This document shows, piece by piece, positions 45,741 to 56,369 of a DNA stretch of 64,000 bases. This stretch comes from Paragonimus westermani (Eukaryota > Platyhelminthes > Trematoda > Plagiorchiida > Troglotrematidae). How positions within the stretch are numbered: the stretch's first letter is position 1; every line of letters begins with the position of its first letter. The position numbers and the translations under genes were made by a program. Under the pieces are notes generated by a model. The model ran no database searches, was not told where the DNA came from, and was given only the letters and a program-made list of their open reading frames with translations. Where the stretch lies: contig QNGE01002367.1 in the NCBI GenBank assembly GCA_008508345.1, positions 18,281 to 82,280 on the forward strand, written 5' to 3'.

Positions 45741-46239
45741 ATGGGGCGCCAACGTTCGACATGTATAGCTGAAACATTACTGCCAACCTGAGAGGCCTCG
45801 GAGAGCATGTTCGGCCGATTCAGAATACTTCCGTCGAAAATCCTGAGTTATTTGCAAGAAAAGCTCAGAGGATCAACTGTAATTGACAATTGCAAATTAA
45901 TATTTACGGCAGCGACAGAAAGGTTTGAGTCCGGTTGAGCTTTTACTAGTTTCTGATGAGCAGCGTACAGTAGGAAGACCAATTCTTCCCTTTACTTCAA
46001 AAGAACCGACCGACTGTTCCTTCGTCAAGTCACAAGTGAATTTACATACGAAATGAAATGGGGTTGTGTCCTCTACCACTCTCACCCAGCAGTGCGATTC
46101 GTGCAGCATAGAAATGCGAAAAAACTGAACACTTCCCGATTGTCGCCACAAGCCCTGTGATTTGATATGAGCTCTTGAATGTATAGGAATTTTAGGTTGC
46201 TGAATAGCCTTGTGTGAGCAAGGCGCTTATTTGATTTCT

Positions 46240-46247
46240 AGGTCAAC
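46240..46247 (+). promoter_or_regulatory. 3' splice acceptor just upstream of the MECR start codon
   Basis: A T-rich run 'ttatttgatttctag' ends in AG at 46240-46241, six bases before the ATG at 46248. This can be the acceptor of a 5'-UTR intron or a spliced-leader trans-splicing acceptor, which is common in flatworms. The sequence alone cannot tell which. Confidence 0.6.
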
Positions 46248-46517
46248 ATGCTCGGCGTGGTTCGACGTCGTGGTCTTTCAGCGTTCCCTGTAGTTTACCG
46301 GCTTGTATCATCGAAGGCACTGATTTATCCCAGCTATGGTGAGCCGGAGAATGTTTTGTCACTCACTGAACGTACTCCCAAGACGTTGGAGGATGACGAA
46401 GTTCTAGTAAAAATGTGTGCTGCGCCTGTTCATCCCTCCGACATTAACACTATACAGGGTGTGTATGCAATCAAGCCGCCCTTACCTGCTGTTCCTGGGA
46501 ACGAAGGCGTTGGTCGT
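46248..46517 (+). CDS. MECR: Mitochondrial trans-2-enoyl-CoA reductase, first coding exon
   Basis: MECR (ETR1) is the NADPH-dependent enoyl reductase of mitochondrial fatty acid synthesis. The exon has 90 codons and ends at GGTCGT|gtaagt (donor 46518-46523). Residues 1 to about 23 ([19 protein letters not shown]) are Arg-rich without acidic residues, as in a mitochondrial presequence. The body has [36 protein letters not shown] and [20 protein letters not shown]. This matches the N-terminal GroES-like half of the enzyme (vertebrate APINPSDINMIQGNY and LPAVGGNEGV), including the Tyr of the IQGxY motif that is catalytic in the family. The NADPH-binding half must be encoded by later exons, none of which was recognised to the right; they may lie beyond the window or in the disordered assembly after 50775. 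Confidence 0.92.
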
Positions 46518-46974
46518 GTAAGTGGTGCATTTTTTCGATAAAATTAGTTGATTCGGACGTAATGATGCGAGTCAATTGAGATTTTTGAACTGCACTTGTA
46601 CCAATTATGGTGTGGTGATTCCCCTCCCCCCAGCTGATTTTAATGACCGTAAATAATTATAGATTCTACCGGCCTCTCCACTGGTTGAAACAACCAGACG
46701 ATGGCCGTGCACCAGTCAACGGGAGTGCAGCTCTGTGGACCGGTAGACGCCAGCTTTGCACAGACACGAGGCACTGGTAACCGTATCGTTTTGCGTGTAT
46801 ATGATGTACAACTGCTTCAGACTGTTCAAGATCGGTAATCGGTGGCCACAAGCCTCTGTTGCTTGTCTCCACTGTTCAGCTGTTACGTTTGTAGTAAGTA
46901 TGCAAACACAAGAGAAATAATTAAATCTAGCGTATACAAAGGGTGCAATAAATAATAAAAATCAGTTTAAAAAA
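46518..46974 (+). other. Start of MECR intron 1
   Basis: Begins with the donor gtaagt. No further exon is seen. Open frames on the minus strand at 46666-46872 are unremarkable. Confidence 0.6.
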
Positions 46975-47540
46975 GCCTATGGAACGGGCTCACCAAATTA
47001 TGGTGCTAGTTGCTGAATTCGTACGCCCAGAGTTTCTCCAACCTTATGCTACCGTGAATCGGAAGTCGCAGGGAGAAAACGATGAATCTGCAAACAAACT
47101 TTATTTATTGATCTACTCACCGTTCACAACAGACTTCAATGTAACAATTGAGGGGTGCTAGGGAGCTGAACGTGAGAGCACCTTGAACACAACCGCACAG
47201 CGACCACCAGAGTGGAAGAGTGTGTCGACGGAAAATTCCAGTCGACCTTCAGAATTCAAACAAGCGTTAGACTGGTTAAGCGGCGTTCCTAACGGTAATA
47301 GCTCAACATTGTTATCCTAGTGAATGTAACCTACAGGAGTATAGATAGTGCGAATTCGTTACACAGCTGAGAGCATAACTGCAGTACTTATGCCGGCCCA
47401 CTAACTTTGATGTTAGTGCTTTGTAGTAAGTTTACATATCTAAGGTAATGTGAACAGGCGCGGTGGTACTGGCAAGGCAAATCTCACGTCGTGGGGAGTT
47501 TAGAATTTTGGGGACGTCGAAGGTGATCTCACTACACGTT
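46975..47540 (+). repeat. Dispersed repeat, copy 2 (in MECR intron 1)
   Basis: Direct-orientation partner of 45205-45740. Begins near 'ggaacgggctcaccaa' and runs to 'ggacgtcgaaggtgatctca'. Contains 'aaactttatttattgatcta', an extra segment of about 25 bases near 47135, and the same downstream blocks as copy 1. Confidence 0.7.
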
Positions 47541-48427
47541 TGTGGTGAAACGATGAGTGAACAAACAATGTAGTAGAGCTGTATACAATAACTCTGTTCA
47601 CAAAAGAAAGGAAAGCTTCTTTTGGAATGAGACATTCGTTAAGTTCGGTTCCTCTAGCGTACTGCAGTGGATGTTGCTACAGTTGGATTACGGTGATGGT
47701 GATCACTTGAAGACACTAGAAAATGCGCGAGGACCAAGAGTGTGTGAATTCAAACTACTGACAGATGGTCCATATGTGTAGCAAACATGTGACATGGAAA
47801 TTGTGTGCAACGGGAATTTTTAAAAATGACACAACGTTACTCCCACTTTGGTTTTCCTAGCCAGTCCAAAGTTAGTTTTAGGAAATCGCCTGCGGCTTTC
47901 TTTTTGTCGGCTAACAGTTCATCCGTCTCGCCTGCTCAAACTATCACGTATTTCTGAACCGGTGGCGGCTCCGTGAGAGCAGCGGCCGACTAACGCGGTT
48001 TCGTGTTCACAACCTTAACCTTCGTCATCCAGGTCGGAGGAAACACTCCGCACGTAACCTTGTATGCATCACAGCAGCAAGCAGTTTGTAATGTACGAGG
48101 TAATTAAATGGTTTAGCCCAACGCCTCTGAGCACGTCCTCAGTCCTCGGACCAAGGCACGGCTTTCCACGTGGAAAGTAACTGCAAAATAAGCAGATTCG
48201 CTAGACGAATTAGTGGTCGCAGGCAATGAGTAACATTGTCGCCAGAATGTCGTGGACTCATGACCGGGCATTCGCGTCTCATTAAATGTCACAGGCTCTT
48301 TAACAGTGTTACGACTTGGTGCTTATTACCTCGCCAAAATGGGTTTCAGCTTCACACAACTAGAGCGTAGACTCCCGGACAATGTTTCGTACCTATAGCA
48401 CGCAGACTTCTCCAGTACCCGCTAACC
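47541..48427. other. No gene recognised
   Basis: Presumed MECR intron or intergenic DNA. The frame at 47557-47781 is short and unassigned, and no MECR exon 2 block (such as the LKPGDWVIP region) was found. Confidence 0.4.
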
Positions 48428-49080
48428 ATGAACTCGTTCAGAGGAGGGCGTACGAGCCACCGTGGTGTTCACCGGCCTCGAGGAGTACGGAAGGTGTTTC
48501 AGACACCTTGTATGGCTGAACTTCCTTCGGAGGACGTGAACCAATTTGGCCGCCTACTTCAGATTTCCGGAAGTGGGCGTCCTAACAACTATGTTTACGT
48601 TGGATTTCCTAGCTGGTCGGATCTACCACACCATTCGAAGGTTGCATTAATTGAAATAGTGATCATGGGCTCCCGATCGATCCCGAACTCCTTAATTGAC
48701 TTACCGGGTATGCCGATGGGGCCCTATGGCCAGTTACCTTTTACGGCTTGTGCAACCGGGAGGTACCTTGCTCATCCTATTCACTCTCTGCACCTGTTCG
48801 TGATTATGAACTGTTTCCTACTATTTATCGCGCTCCGACCGGTGTGTTAATTGGTAATTACGAGCTTTCTTCACACGGCAACTTCCATTTATCCCTCGTT
48901 TTTAAACGAGCGTTTGCACTGTCTACTGCTCTTGTTGGAAGTCGAACCCATTACAACCGGGCGCCGAACATTAAGGCGGTATCTTTGTCTGACCAGTATA
49001 ACCACTTACTTCTCCCTAGGCATCATTTAAACTTGCAACTTCCAGTTTTTGAGTATTTATGTAGATCGATCAACCGATAG
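48428..49080 (+). other. Two overlapping unrecognised open frames (possible frameshifted gene)
   Basis: Frame 1 (48428-48850, 140 codons) starts with an Arg/Gly-rich stretch, MNSFRGGRTSHRGVHRPRGV, followed by YVYVGFPSWSDLPHHSKVAL. Frame 2 (48748-49080, 110 codons) includes YELFPTIYRAPTGVLIGNYE and FHLSLVFKRAFALSTALVG and ends LPVFEYLCRSINR. Together they read as one protein of about 210 residues broken by one frameshift near 48790. The composition is protein-like throughout, and the bases are less AT-rich than their surroundings. I do not recognise the family, and no splice framing is obvious. It could be an unknown mobile-element or virus-derived gene, or chance. Confidence 0.3.
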
Positions 49081-50104
49081 TTTTTTTATACTTTTTTTCG
49101 AGATTATTCACCGATATCTACCGCCTTGAGATAACTTCGGGGTTCTAGTGCCGCGTTAAATTCATTTTCATAAGCCGAATCGCAGTGTGTTTAATTTACG
49201 GAAACCAGGTCGTCACATACCAGACGAACGCAAATGATAGCAGACCATCATAATCCGTTTCTGTAAAGGAATGCAAGTGGTTCACCAGTCGGCGCGAGCC
49301 GGTGGTAGATGTGAATGAGAGCAGAACTCCGCACAGTCGAAATGGTCTACTTGCATTCATTACATTCACCGTCTCTTCGCTGATGTTGCATTCTAAATAC
49401 GTTTACGACCTGTCAATCTGCGACGGCTGTCGCGTTCACAGCCGCACTCGTCAATACGCCATTTGCTCACATTACAAAATATGACGCCTACAGCTTTTCG
49501 CATGCCGCGCACCTGAACACACGCAACTGTCGCTGATTGAAATTTGGACTCCCGTCTGGATTGCATTCCTCAAGACGGTCCGGACCGTCGGTACGGAATA
49601 AGTATCAAACTATCCCGGAACGTAGGCGTAGCTGTTTTTGCCCTGAAGATAATAATATCTGCTAAATCCACATCTCACCCTCCATTCATGGAACGGATAA
49701 GAACATACGGCACAGTTGTTCGTGGGTTAAACGAACATTGAATTTCACTGAAATCCGTAGGGTTGTCAGACGGGATATTCTTCCTGAGAAATCACAAGTG
49801 TAGGGGAATATCAATAGTAACCTGAAGCGTAGCCTGGTTGCTGATCATGAAACTTGACTAGCGGAGAAATTTAAAGAAGTGGAAACCCCCTTTTCTTCAG
49901 GGAATACTAGGAAACTTCATGCTCATCCTTACTCTTGATCCAACGAGTCCGACTGCCATTGAGGCTCTCGCCAAGGCAGGAGGCGTACATCCGACCTAAA
50001 TCCAGAAGGTGAAAACACGGCTGGACACTGGGTCACTTTAGCCGGCGTTTTGCTACCACTACTACCGCCGCAAGCTGGCACTTTAATACCACCCACCATA
50101 GCTG
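49081..50104. other. No gene recognised
   Basis: Short frames at 49302-49484 and 49544-49741. From about 49915 the sequence may be the poorly conserved linker preceding the RTE reverse transcriptase. Confidence 0.4.
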
Positions 50105-50775
50105 AGGTCCGCGATTACATTTTGACTCCCGAACGCAATTAGGTTAGCTGGCCCAGATAATTTCTTGGTGCCACTTTACAAGTAAGGTATGGAGGTGTTA
50201 TCAGAGGCCTTGTCGCAGTTGTTTCAACTTGTGTGGACCATGAGGACTACCCCTCCATATTCAAGGGGTCAGAGGCTTTTGCGAAAACCAAAGGAGAGTT
50301 GGCTTAGCCTCGGTCATTACTAGGATTCTGTGGCTCATTGTACGTCTTCCAATAACTGCAGTTCCGAATTAGACGCTATGGAACAACAGGTGGGGTTTCA
50401 CCCTGTACGTGGATTTATTGATGAAACTTTTACTCATCACCAAATTGTGAAGCAATGTCATGTATACCTCTAGCCAACAATGACCGTATTTCTCCACTAT
50501 AAAGGTTCGTGTGGTCGATCTACATTCTTAGAGTCGCTTAAACGCAATGGTTTACTGACAAATTATGTGAACATACTGTCGCCGCTTTATTCTCATACTT
50601 CGGCTCAGGTTAGGATTTACGGTGAACTGTCTGACAGTTTCAGCACCATGAGTGGCGTATGTCACGGCCGTTCATTTTCATCATTTATGTTCAGTTTTTC
50701 TATGGACGAAATAAGGGACGATCTGCGGCACAAGCTGCAAATTTGCACCTCCTATCCGGTGAAAGACTGATCTTG
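50105..50775 (+). pseudogene. RTE-like retrotransposon RT, 5' part, cut by assembly gap
   Basis: Frames give LAGPDNFLVPLYK, then VLSEALSQLFQLVW (the aGPDni.pE..k....l...L..l...vW block). They continue with VGFHPVRGFIDETFTHHQIV (QaGFRpgR.ciDqif.lrqi) and FLHYKGSCGRSTFLESLKRN (motif A region, catalytic Asp pattern lost). Then come YVNILSPLYSHTSAQVRIYG, FSTMSGVCHGRSFSSFMFSF and SMDEI (SGVRQGCplSPfLFNf..D). The sequence stops at the N run. The last 101 bases (50675-50775) recur at 57535-57635, where the element continues. Frameshifts at about 50300 and 50475 break it. Confidence 0.8.
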
Positions 50776-51449
50776 NNNNNNNNNNNNNNNNNNNNNNNNN
50801 NNNNNNNNNNNNNNNNNNNNNNNNNNNNNNNNNNNNNNNNNNNNNNNNNNNNNNNNNNNNNNNNNNNNNNNNNNNNNNNNNNNNNNNNNNNNNNNNNNNN
50901 NNNNNNNNNNNNNNNNNNNNNNNNNNNNNNNNNNNNNNNNNNNNNNNNNNNNNNNNNNNNNNNNNNNNNNNNNNNNNNNNNNNNNNNNNNNNNNNNNNNN
51001 NNNNNNNNNNNNNNNNNNNNNNNNNNNNNNNNNNNNNNNNNNNNNNNNNNNNNNNNNNNNNNNNNNNNNNNNNNNNNNNNNNNNNNNNNNNNNNNNNNNN
51101 NNNNNNNNNNNNNNNNNNNNNNNNNNNNNNNNNNNNNNNNNNNNNNNNNNNNNNNNNNNNNNNNNNNNNNNNNNNNNNNNNNNNNNNNNNNNNNNNNNNN
51201 NNNNNNNNNNNNNNNNNNNNNNNNNNNNNNNNNNNNNNNNNNNNNNNNNNNNNNNNNNNNNNNNNNNNNNNNNNNNNNNNNNNNNNNNNNNNNNNNNNNN
51301 NNNNNNNNNNNNNNNNNNNNNNNNNNNNNNNNNNNNNNNNNNNNNNNNNNNNNNNNNNNNNNNNNNNNNNNNNNNNNNNNNNNNNNNNNNNNNNNNNNNN
51401 NNNNNNNNNNNNNNNNNNNNNNNNNNNNNNNNNNNNNNNNNNNNNNNNN
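50776..51449. other. Assembly gap (674 N)
   Basis: Run of N. By comparison with the second copy, the corresponding real sequence is probably 57636-58720 (about 1.1 kb), so the N length is an estimate rather than a measured size. Confidence 0.99.

Positions 51450-51485
<36 letters not shown>
51450..51485. repeat. (TA)n microsatellite at contig edge
   Basis: Eighteen TA units directly after the N run. The same tract in the second copy (58721-58761) has about twenty units. This tract probably caused the assembly break. Confidence 0.97.
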
Positions 51486-51486
<1 letters not shown>

Positions 51487-51939
51487 CACGGAGTGGCAAA
51501 CGGGCCACAATATGTGAAACAAAAGGGTAGTGTTAGGCAAAGAAAGAAAAGAAATGCAGAGGAATAGGGAAGAATAAATCGCCACGATGCGCAAAGGATT
51601 TCGCTACACGGACGCCACTGACTTCCCCCCGCCAGACGGCGTCCTCAGCTAAAGATGTTAATCGTCCTGCGGACCTCAACCAGGACGCCAGGAATGTCCT
51701 ACTAAAGCAAGCTTCCGCGTGCTTTCTTACCCTGAACCCAGACCATGTGCTGGCCGCTGCCAACCTAACCGACCACTCGTAAACAAGGCTCTATGTGACA
51801 AATGATGAGTTGGTATTCGTTGGACCTGACCAAATCAACAAAACCCGTGAGACGAGATCAGTGTACTCAAAAATCGACAAGGTCTATCTGTTCGGTTTAC
51901 CGCCGTCTGTTCAACGAGCACCGTAAGAGTGCGGGTCAT

Positions 51940-52475
51940 TTAAGTTACGCTCATCCGCATTTAGCCTGCCTGCTTATGGTTCAAGTCTCTAACTAGCACA
52001 ACGATGTCCCTACCCCGCGCGTTATGTAGAGGGTTAATGAGGTAGCTATAAAGATTATATTTGCGTCTGGAATACAGTCTGTGGAGACATGCCACAACGA
52101 CTAACAAACAACGATTGTGACGGGCACCTCTCAATGCTCTAATCATACTTTCGAATTTGACAGCGCAAAGTCGGTTGTTGACAGGTATCTTGTCATCCAG
52201 CGCCTTCTCTGCGTATCCGCTTGAGTTAATGCCAACATCGGTTTGACATAGCTTGAGTCGCATGGTCTGTAGACAAGCGCACATTGCACCCACATGATGA
52301 AGCGGCCGACGAAGAGTGGAGATGTAGTACCGAGCTAGACTCCTAAAGCCGTGTTTCAGAAAGACAACAGATCGATGGGGATGGTATTCGGAGTACGTGC
52401 AACAGCATACCTATTTACATGTGTTCGAACATTTAGGGTGGCAAGCCTAAATGGTGCTCAAGGGGGGGCGAGTAG
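51940..52475 (-). pseudogene. RTE-like AP endonuclease domain remnant
   Basis: Read right to left across frames: FRLATLNVRTHVNR (near 52440), ICCLSETRL and SSSVLHL (about 52370-52320), then one frame of 110 codons (52293-51961) containing GYAEKALDDKIPVNNRLCAV and RCLLVVVACLH, and ending RGRDIVVLVRDLNHKQAG. These equal the RTE endonuclease order FRLaTLNVRTL, iDvCCLSETRIqd, the w.PvnsRLCAVrl block, rclfVvsAYAPT (catalytic residues eroded) and sDIVVLaGDmNAQvG. The GDxNA motif reads RDLNH, so the catalytic Asp-Asn pair is partly kept. Three or more frameshifts. Repeated exactly at 59215-59750. Confidence 0.75.
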
Positions 52476-52896
52476 GGGTTCGTACCTTTCAGCGAAAGGA
52501 ACCTTGGTGTTGGACACACTATCATTCTGGCTATGACTTCCATCGCGAACAGCAAATGGGGCAGGTATCTGGTGTGTCTGAAAACGGAATTTGGGGGTCA
52601 TCCAGTAGAGTTAGTTAACAAGAGGAGAAAATGAGACAAATTGGTTTGTCACGATAACTTGTGACATGGAGCCATAGTCAGCTGCCGGCACGACCAGACA
52701 GTTACGATAGGGTGGTGAGGTAAAATTGACAATTAAGTTGCGTCTATAAGTTCATGGTTTTGAGGTAAGATACTTCGTTGCCCTGGCCGAAGAAGGGGGA
52801 TAGCTTGAGGGGTCTTACCCGGAGCCTTCGGTTCAAAAGAAGCCTAATACATAAGGCAGTGGAGGGAAGCACGGGGGTCACATTGGAAGCTGGTGA

Positions 52897-53184
52897 TCAG
52901 TAGTGCTTCAGTTCATATGCCGTTCGAGTGGAGTCCATCCGTCCAAGATGTTCAGTGTATCCTGCAGGAAGTTGCAACAGCAGCAGCGTAGCAGTTCGAG
53001 GGTTGACATCGGGTGGCTCATCTACCATCAGTAAGTTAATGCGATCAGCGGCTACGAAACGGCCGCCGTGCTCTCGATCACCATCTGTCGGACAACCGAT
53101 CCAGTAAATAGTGTAACCAGCACGTGCTTCCGGAAGCTTACCTAGGTCTACAAGCGTTGTTTTACATCGTTGCCGTTGCAGCAC
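52897..53184 (-). pseudogene. Second endonuclease-like LINE fragment
   Basis: A frame of 95 codons containing LVDLGKLPEARAGYTIYWIG and then DGDREHGGRFVAADRI resembles the block L.E.g.GYTffWsGrp...rr.aGvgFAi in the AP endonuclease of other LINE-type elements, followed by VNPRTATLLLLQLPAG (compare in.RlmslRlpl). It differs in wording from the RTE-type domain at 51940-52475 on the same strand, so it belongs to a separate insertion. Copy at 60172-60459. Confidence 0.45.
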
Positions 53185-53469
53185 AACTTCATTTTAACCA
53201 TTGGGATGTGATGTTCCGGCCGGCCGGTGCTGCTTCGATCCAACGACGTACTCATTCCATGTCCCGAGAGACTGCGTCTACGAGCATGTTTTGGGATGAC
53301 TGGAGGGACCCCATATGAAGCCTCTGACTTAACAGTCCGATATGCGGGACAAAAGGGCACAATATTTTCCCGTTTTTTTACTCTGAGTCAATAACTCAAA
53401 AGTCTGACTCACCTGACATTGAAGGACTAACTCTGCCCCCGAGCGCAATATGCCACGTTTAACACTTCA

Positions 53470-53499
53470 TATACGTATATATATATATATATATATATG
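53470..53499. repeat. (TA)n microsatellite
   Basis: About 14 TA units after 'tatacg'. The duplicate is at 60745-60774 with the same length, unlike the tract at the duplicate edge. Confidence 0.95.
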
Positions 53500-53509
53500 A
53501 CCGTAACTT

Positions 53510-53645
53510 ACCTTTCATTCTGCTGATCCCCTTTGGCCTTTCTGGGATGGTTTGACCCTGAAGGACCGTAGTCCTAGCTAGTATTGCTTTCTGGACCAGC
53601 GCGACGCACATGTCTGACCACCACGTTAAGATGGCAGAAAGGGTC
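53510..53645 (-). repeat. Dispersed repeat fragment (pair with 20010-20160)
   Basis: On the minus strand: 'gtggtcag...ctggtccagaaagcaatactagctaggac'-type sequence followed by a GGGGATCAGCAGAATGAAAG block, matching 20010-20160 in order. Parent element unknown. The duplicate is at 60785-60920. Confidence 0.5.
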
Positions 53646-53920
53646 ACTGTTTAGTCTATACAGGAGCATCACCATACCGACTGGTTATTTGACCGTATAT
53701 AGGCTGGATGTTGACGGAAGCGACTTGCGGTACTTGTCGAACAGATGGCGGGGTGTTTCTTTTTGGCTGTGCTGATAATGGTCGGTTTCTTGTGAATAGT
53801 AATTTTCGGCACTACTTAACGACCCACACCACCGAGTCAGCCGTGGACTCAACATGACTATATGCTTTACAGCTGTCGATTGCGTAGCTATTTTTCACAA
53901 CTCTGTCCCATTCTTTTCTT

Positions 53921-54018
53921 TCTTCCCTCTTCCCATACAGGATTTTCTCTTCATGGTTGTGTGGCAGTTAAGCATCAATGATTCACATTGATATATTGCC
54001 GTCTATGATGATGATGAT
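53921..54018 (+). repeat. Short interspersed repeat ending in (ATG)n, copy A
   Basis: Blocks 'tcccatacaggattttctct', 'tcatggttgtgtggcagtta' and 'tattgccgtctatgatgatg' recur in the same order at 54394-54528 and inverted at 57391-57510. All copies end in an ATG/CAT trinucleotide tract. The duplicate is at 61196-61293. Confidence 0.8.
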
Positions 54019-54393
54019 TCACAACTCTGGATCATTCTGGACGTCGATCACGCCCTAGTTTGCGCTAATTTCGCTGTCTTTCGGTGGTAGGTCTCTTGGG
54101 GGTTCGTCAGTGGACATCACCAGGCATCTTTAGCGTATATTTCCGTTTCAACTACCGCAATGCAGTTGCACAGTAAATAATGTTTAATTCATCAGCAGCT
54201 GACCTTTTCAACTCGTACTCAGTCGTCCGCCCTGCTGTTGCTTACTTCACTTGACCTCTTTGTCGTCAACCTCAGATCGAGGTGACTAAATTATCAAAGT
54301 CACTAGCGCTTTACTTTTACTAGAGCACTCTTCTGGGATCTTCGGCGAATAACCTCGAGGTATACCGAGTGCCTTTCAGGCTTGTGGTGCATG

Positions 54394-54528
54394 AGTTAGG
54401 TCCCTTCCCGTCCCTTTTTTCCATCTCTCTCTTCCTATACAGGGTTTGCTTTTTCTTCATGGTTGTGTGGCAGTTTAGCATTAGTGTGAACCACTGATGT
54501 ATTGCTGTCTATGATGATGATGATGATG
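54394..54528 (+). repeat. Short interspersed repeat ending in (ATG)n, copy B
   Basis: The fullest copy: starts 'taggtcccttcccgtccctt', contains 'catggttgtgtggcagttta' and 'gaaccactgatgtattgctg' and ends in five ATG units. The inverted copy at 57391-57510 shares the same start, so the family has a defined 5' end near 'gttaggtccc'. The duplicate is at 61669-61803. Confidence 0.8.
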
Positions 54529-56368
54529 TGCGGTACTCGCGCAATAATACTTTTGATTCAACTATCCACCACCGGGTTTCTATGCCGTCATTTGCTGAAA
54601 TATTCCATCGGACGACGACGAACATAACTGAGCTTCCAGGACTGCTGATTTGGAACTGAAGTCACGTCTAAGAGAGGGTCTCTAGACATTTGGCAACTTT
54701 AGTCATACTGACCTGACGTATACGTTATTCTTTATCTAATTCACATCAGACGGCCATTAAGGTTTTATCACGAAGCCAGGCCCAGTGTGTGAATTCAAGT
54801 ACGTTTGACAAAATGTCGGTTGTACTAATCTGTCGTGATGCGTGCAGTCTTTACTTCATCACGGTATGGAGAGGGACAGAGGTGACTCTCCAACAGCAGC
54901 GGCGCACACAGTTCACCATGTTAAACATAACTACGGAGGTCAGTGATTCTCTTCCCTTGGCATCTTGTTAGTGTATACCGGTATAATAGCTAACCTGTTT
55001 CGCAAAGCCCATATCCTCCACGAATTTCTCCATAATAAGGTTTGATTCGACACTTAGTTGCTTGTCTACAGCGATGTCATCCGGATTAATAACTTTGCCG
55101 GGGTTTTGAACAATAGGGGTAAATACCTTTCTCTGAACTAACTTAATTGCTATTTACTTCGTGAAATCCAGAATATCGAAAACATTTAGTTGTCATAGAA
55201 CCCGTATTTGTCTATGGTTGTCTGTTGATATTTTTCCATGTCTCAAATGTATTTTTCACGATCCACTATTTCCATGTCACGGTAAAAACATTCCCGTTCA
55301 ACGGATTTTTGTGAGTCTTCGGAAGTAGCATCCATCATCGGGGTGTATTACGATCGCACCACTCAGTTACGCAAACACGAGTGAATAGTAGTCATTTTGC
55401 CGGTTTTTCTGAGCGTCTTTCGGCAACTGTCAACTTCACCTCATTTTTGTTCAGTCCCGTTATTAGCAGTCGTATATCAAAGGTATTTTTGATAAAACCA
55501 TATGGATAAATCCGGTTCTACTTACCTGCTACACAGCTGTTCGAAAACTACAACGACATTGGGGCCATTGAAAACAGTAGTGAACCAACTGATAGTTTAG
55601 TAATTTAAATAAAAATTGATTGTTGTAGTTGTGAGGCGGTGGGTATTCTCACAAAGGAATGGTCATATACGAGCCAATGTCTTTATAATTAAAGGGGTTA
55701 CTTTATGAAACTTGCGTCTTTCTGTAACCAGCAAAGTCAAAATCTTCTGCTTCAAAGTGGAATGCTTGGGACGATTTTATTTAATCAGTACGATTGCAAT
55801 CACAAAACTTTGAATAAGTTCAGCTGTCTTCGTGCAATCTAGCACTCTTCCACATCAACGATCGTTCAGTGGCCTATTCGGTATTTCAGAGAAACTAGTT
55901 TTCACGACCTACCATGAACAAAAAGGTCAAGGATAAGGAACAGCGAACAACAACAGGAAGGTTGGACCATTTGCAAAAAGGTTCCTCGTTTTAGTTTCTG
56001 TTGACGCTTCAGTCATGTCTACAACTTCCATCTTGGGGGCCGAAAACGACTTTTATGCTCATAAGGTTAACTAGGTCAATATAAAGGGCAATAACTTAGG
56101 AGGATGTTTATGCAGCTGGTATCTAGAACAAAGTGGTAGTTCGTTTTGAACGCTGTCCAACAATGGGAACGTATTTTACATCAGTGATTACCCGCACTCA
56201 ACCGGACCGTTGAGAACCATCACTTATTTGAAGAAACTCACAAGCAGCATGAAACACTGAAGGTATGTGTTGCTTTATGCCAAAAAGTAGTAATCGGATC
56301 TTATTTTTCACACGCATGAGAACAACTGACCGACTGTGGGTAATCAGATCGTGAAGCGCCGAAATCAG
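54529..56368. other. No gene recognised
   Basis: Rest of duplicate copy 1 (copy 2: 61804-63643). The only listed-size open frame, 54789-54971, is short and unassigned. AT-leaning intergenic or intronic DNA. Confidence 0.45.
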
Positions 56369-56369
56369 N
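56369..56369. other. Single-N assembly junction
   Basis: One N joins the end of duplicate copy 1 to a 1164-base piece (56370-57533). Copy 2 continues here instead with 'ttataagttc' (63644), so the junction is not supported by the other copy. Confidence 0.9.

Larger units (their letters stand above)
51487..56368. repeat. 4.88-kb segment, copy 1 of exact duplicate
   Basis: Appears identical to 58762-63643 (constant offset 7275; all open frames in the two copies translate to the same proteins, and line-by-line reading shows no difference). The copies begin after (TA)n tracts; base 51486 (g) differs from 58761 (t). This copy ends at the single N at 56369. Exact identity between copies, each bounded by assembly junctions, suggests redundant contigs rather than a biological duplication. 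Confidence 0.95.

Noticed and set aside
50659..51594. Three open frames of about 275-280 codons across the gap
   Set aside because: They consist of unknown residues from the N run and Tyr-Ile repeats from the (TA)n tract.
51533..51763. Minus-strand 76-codon frame (also 58808-59038)
   Set aside because: No family resemblance; the plus frame over the same bases looks more protein-like, and neither is secure enough to call a gene.
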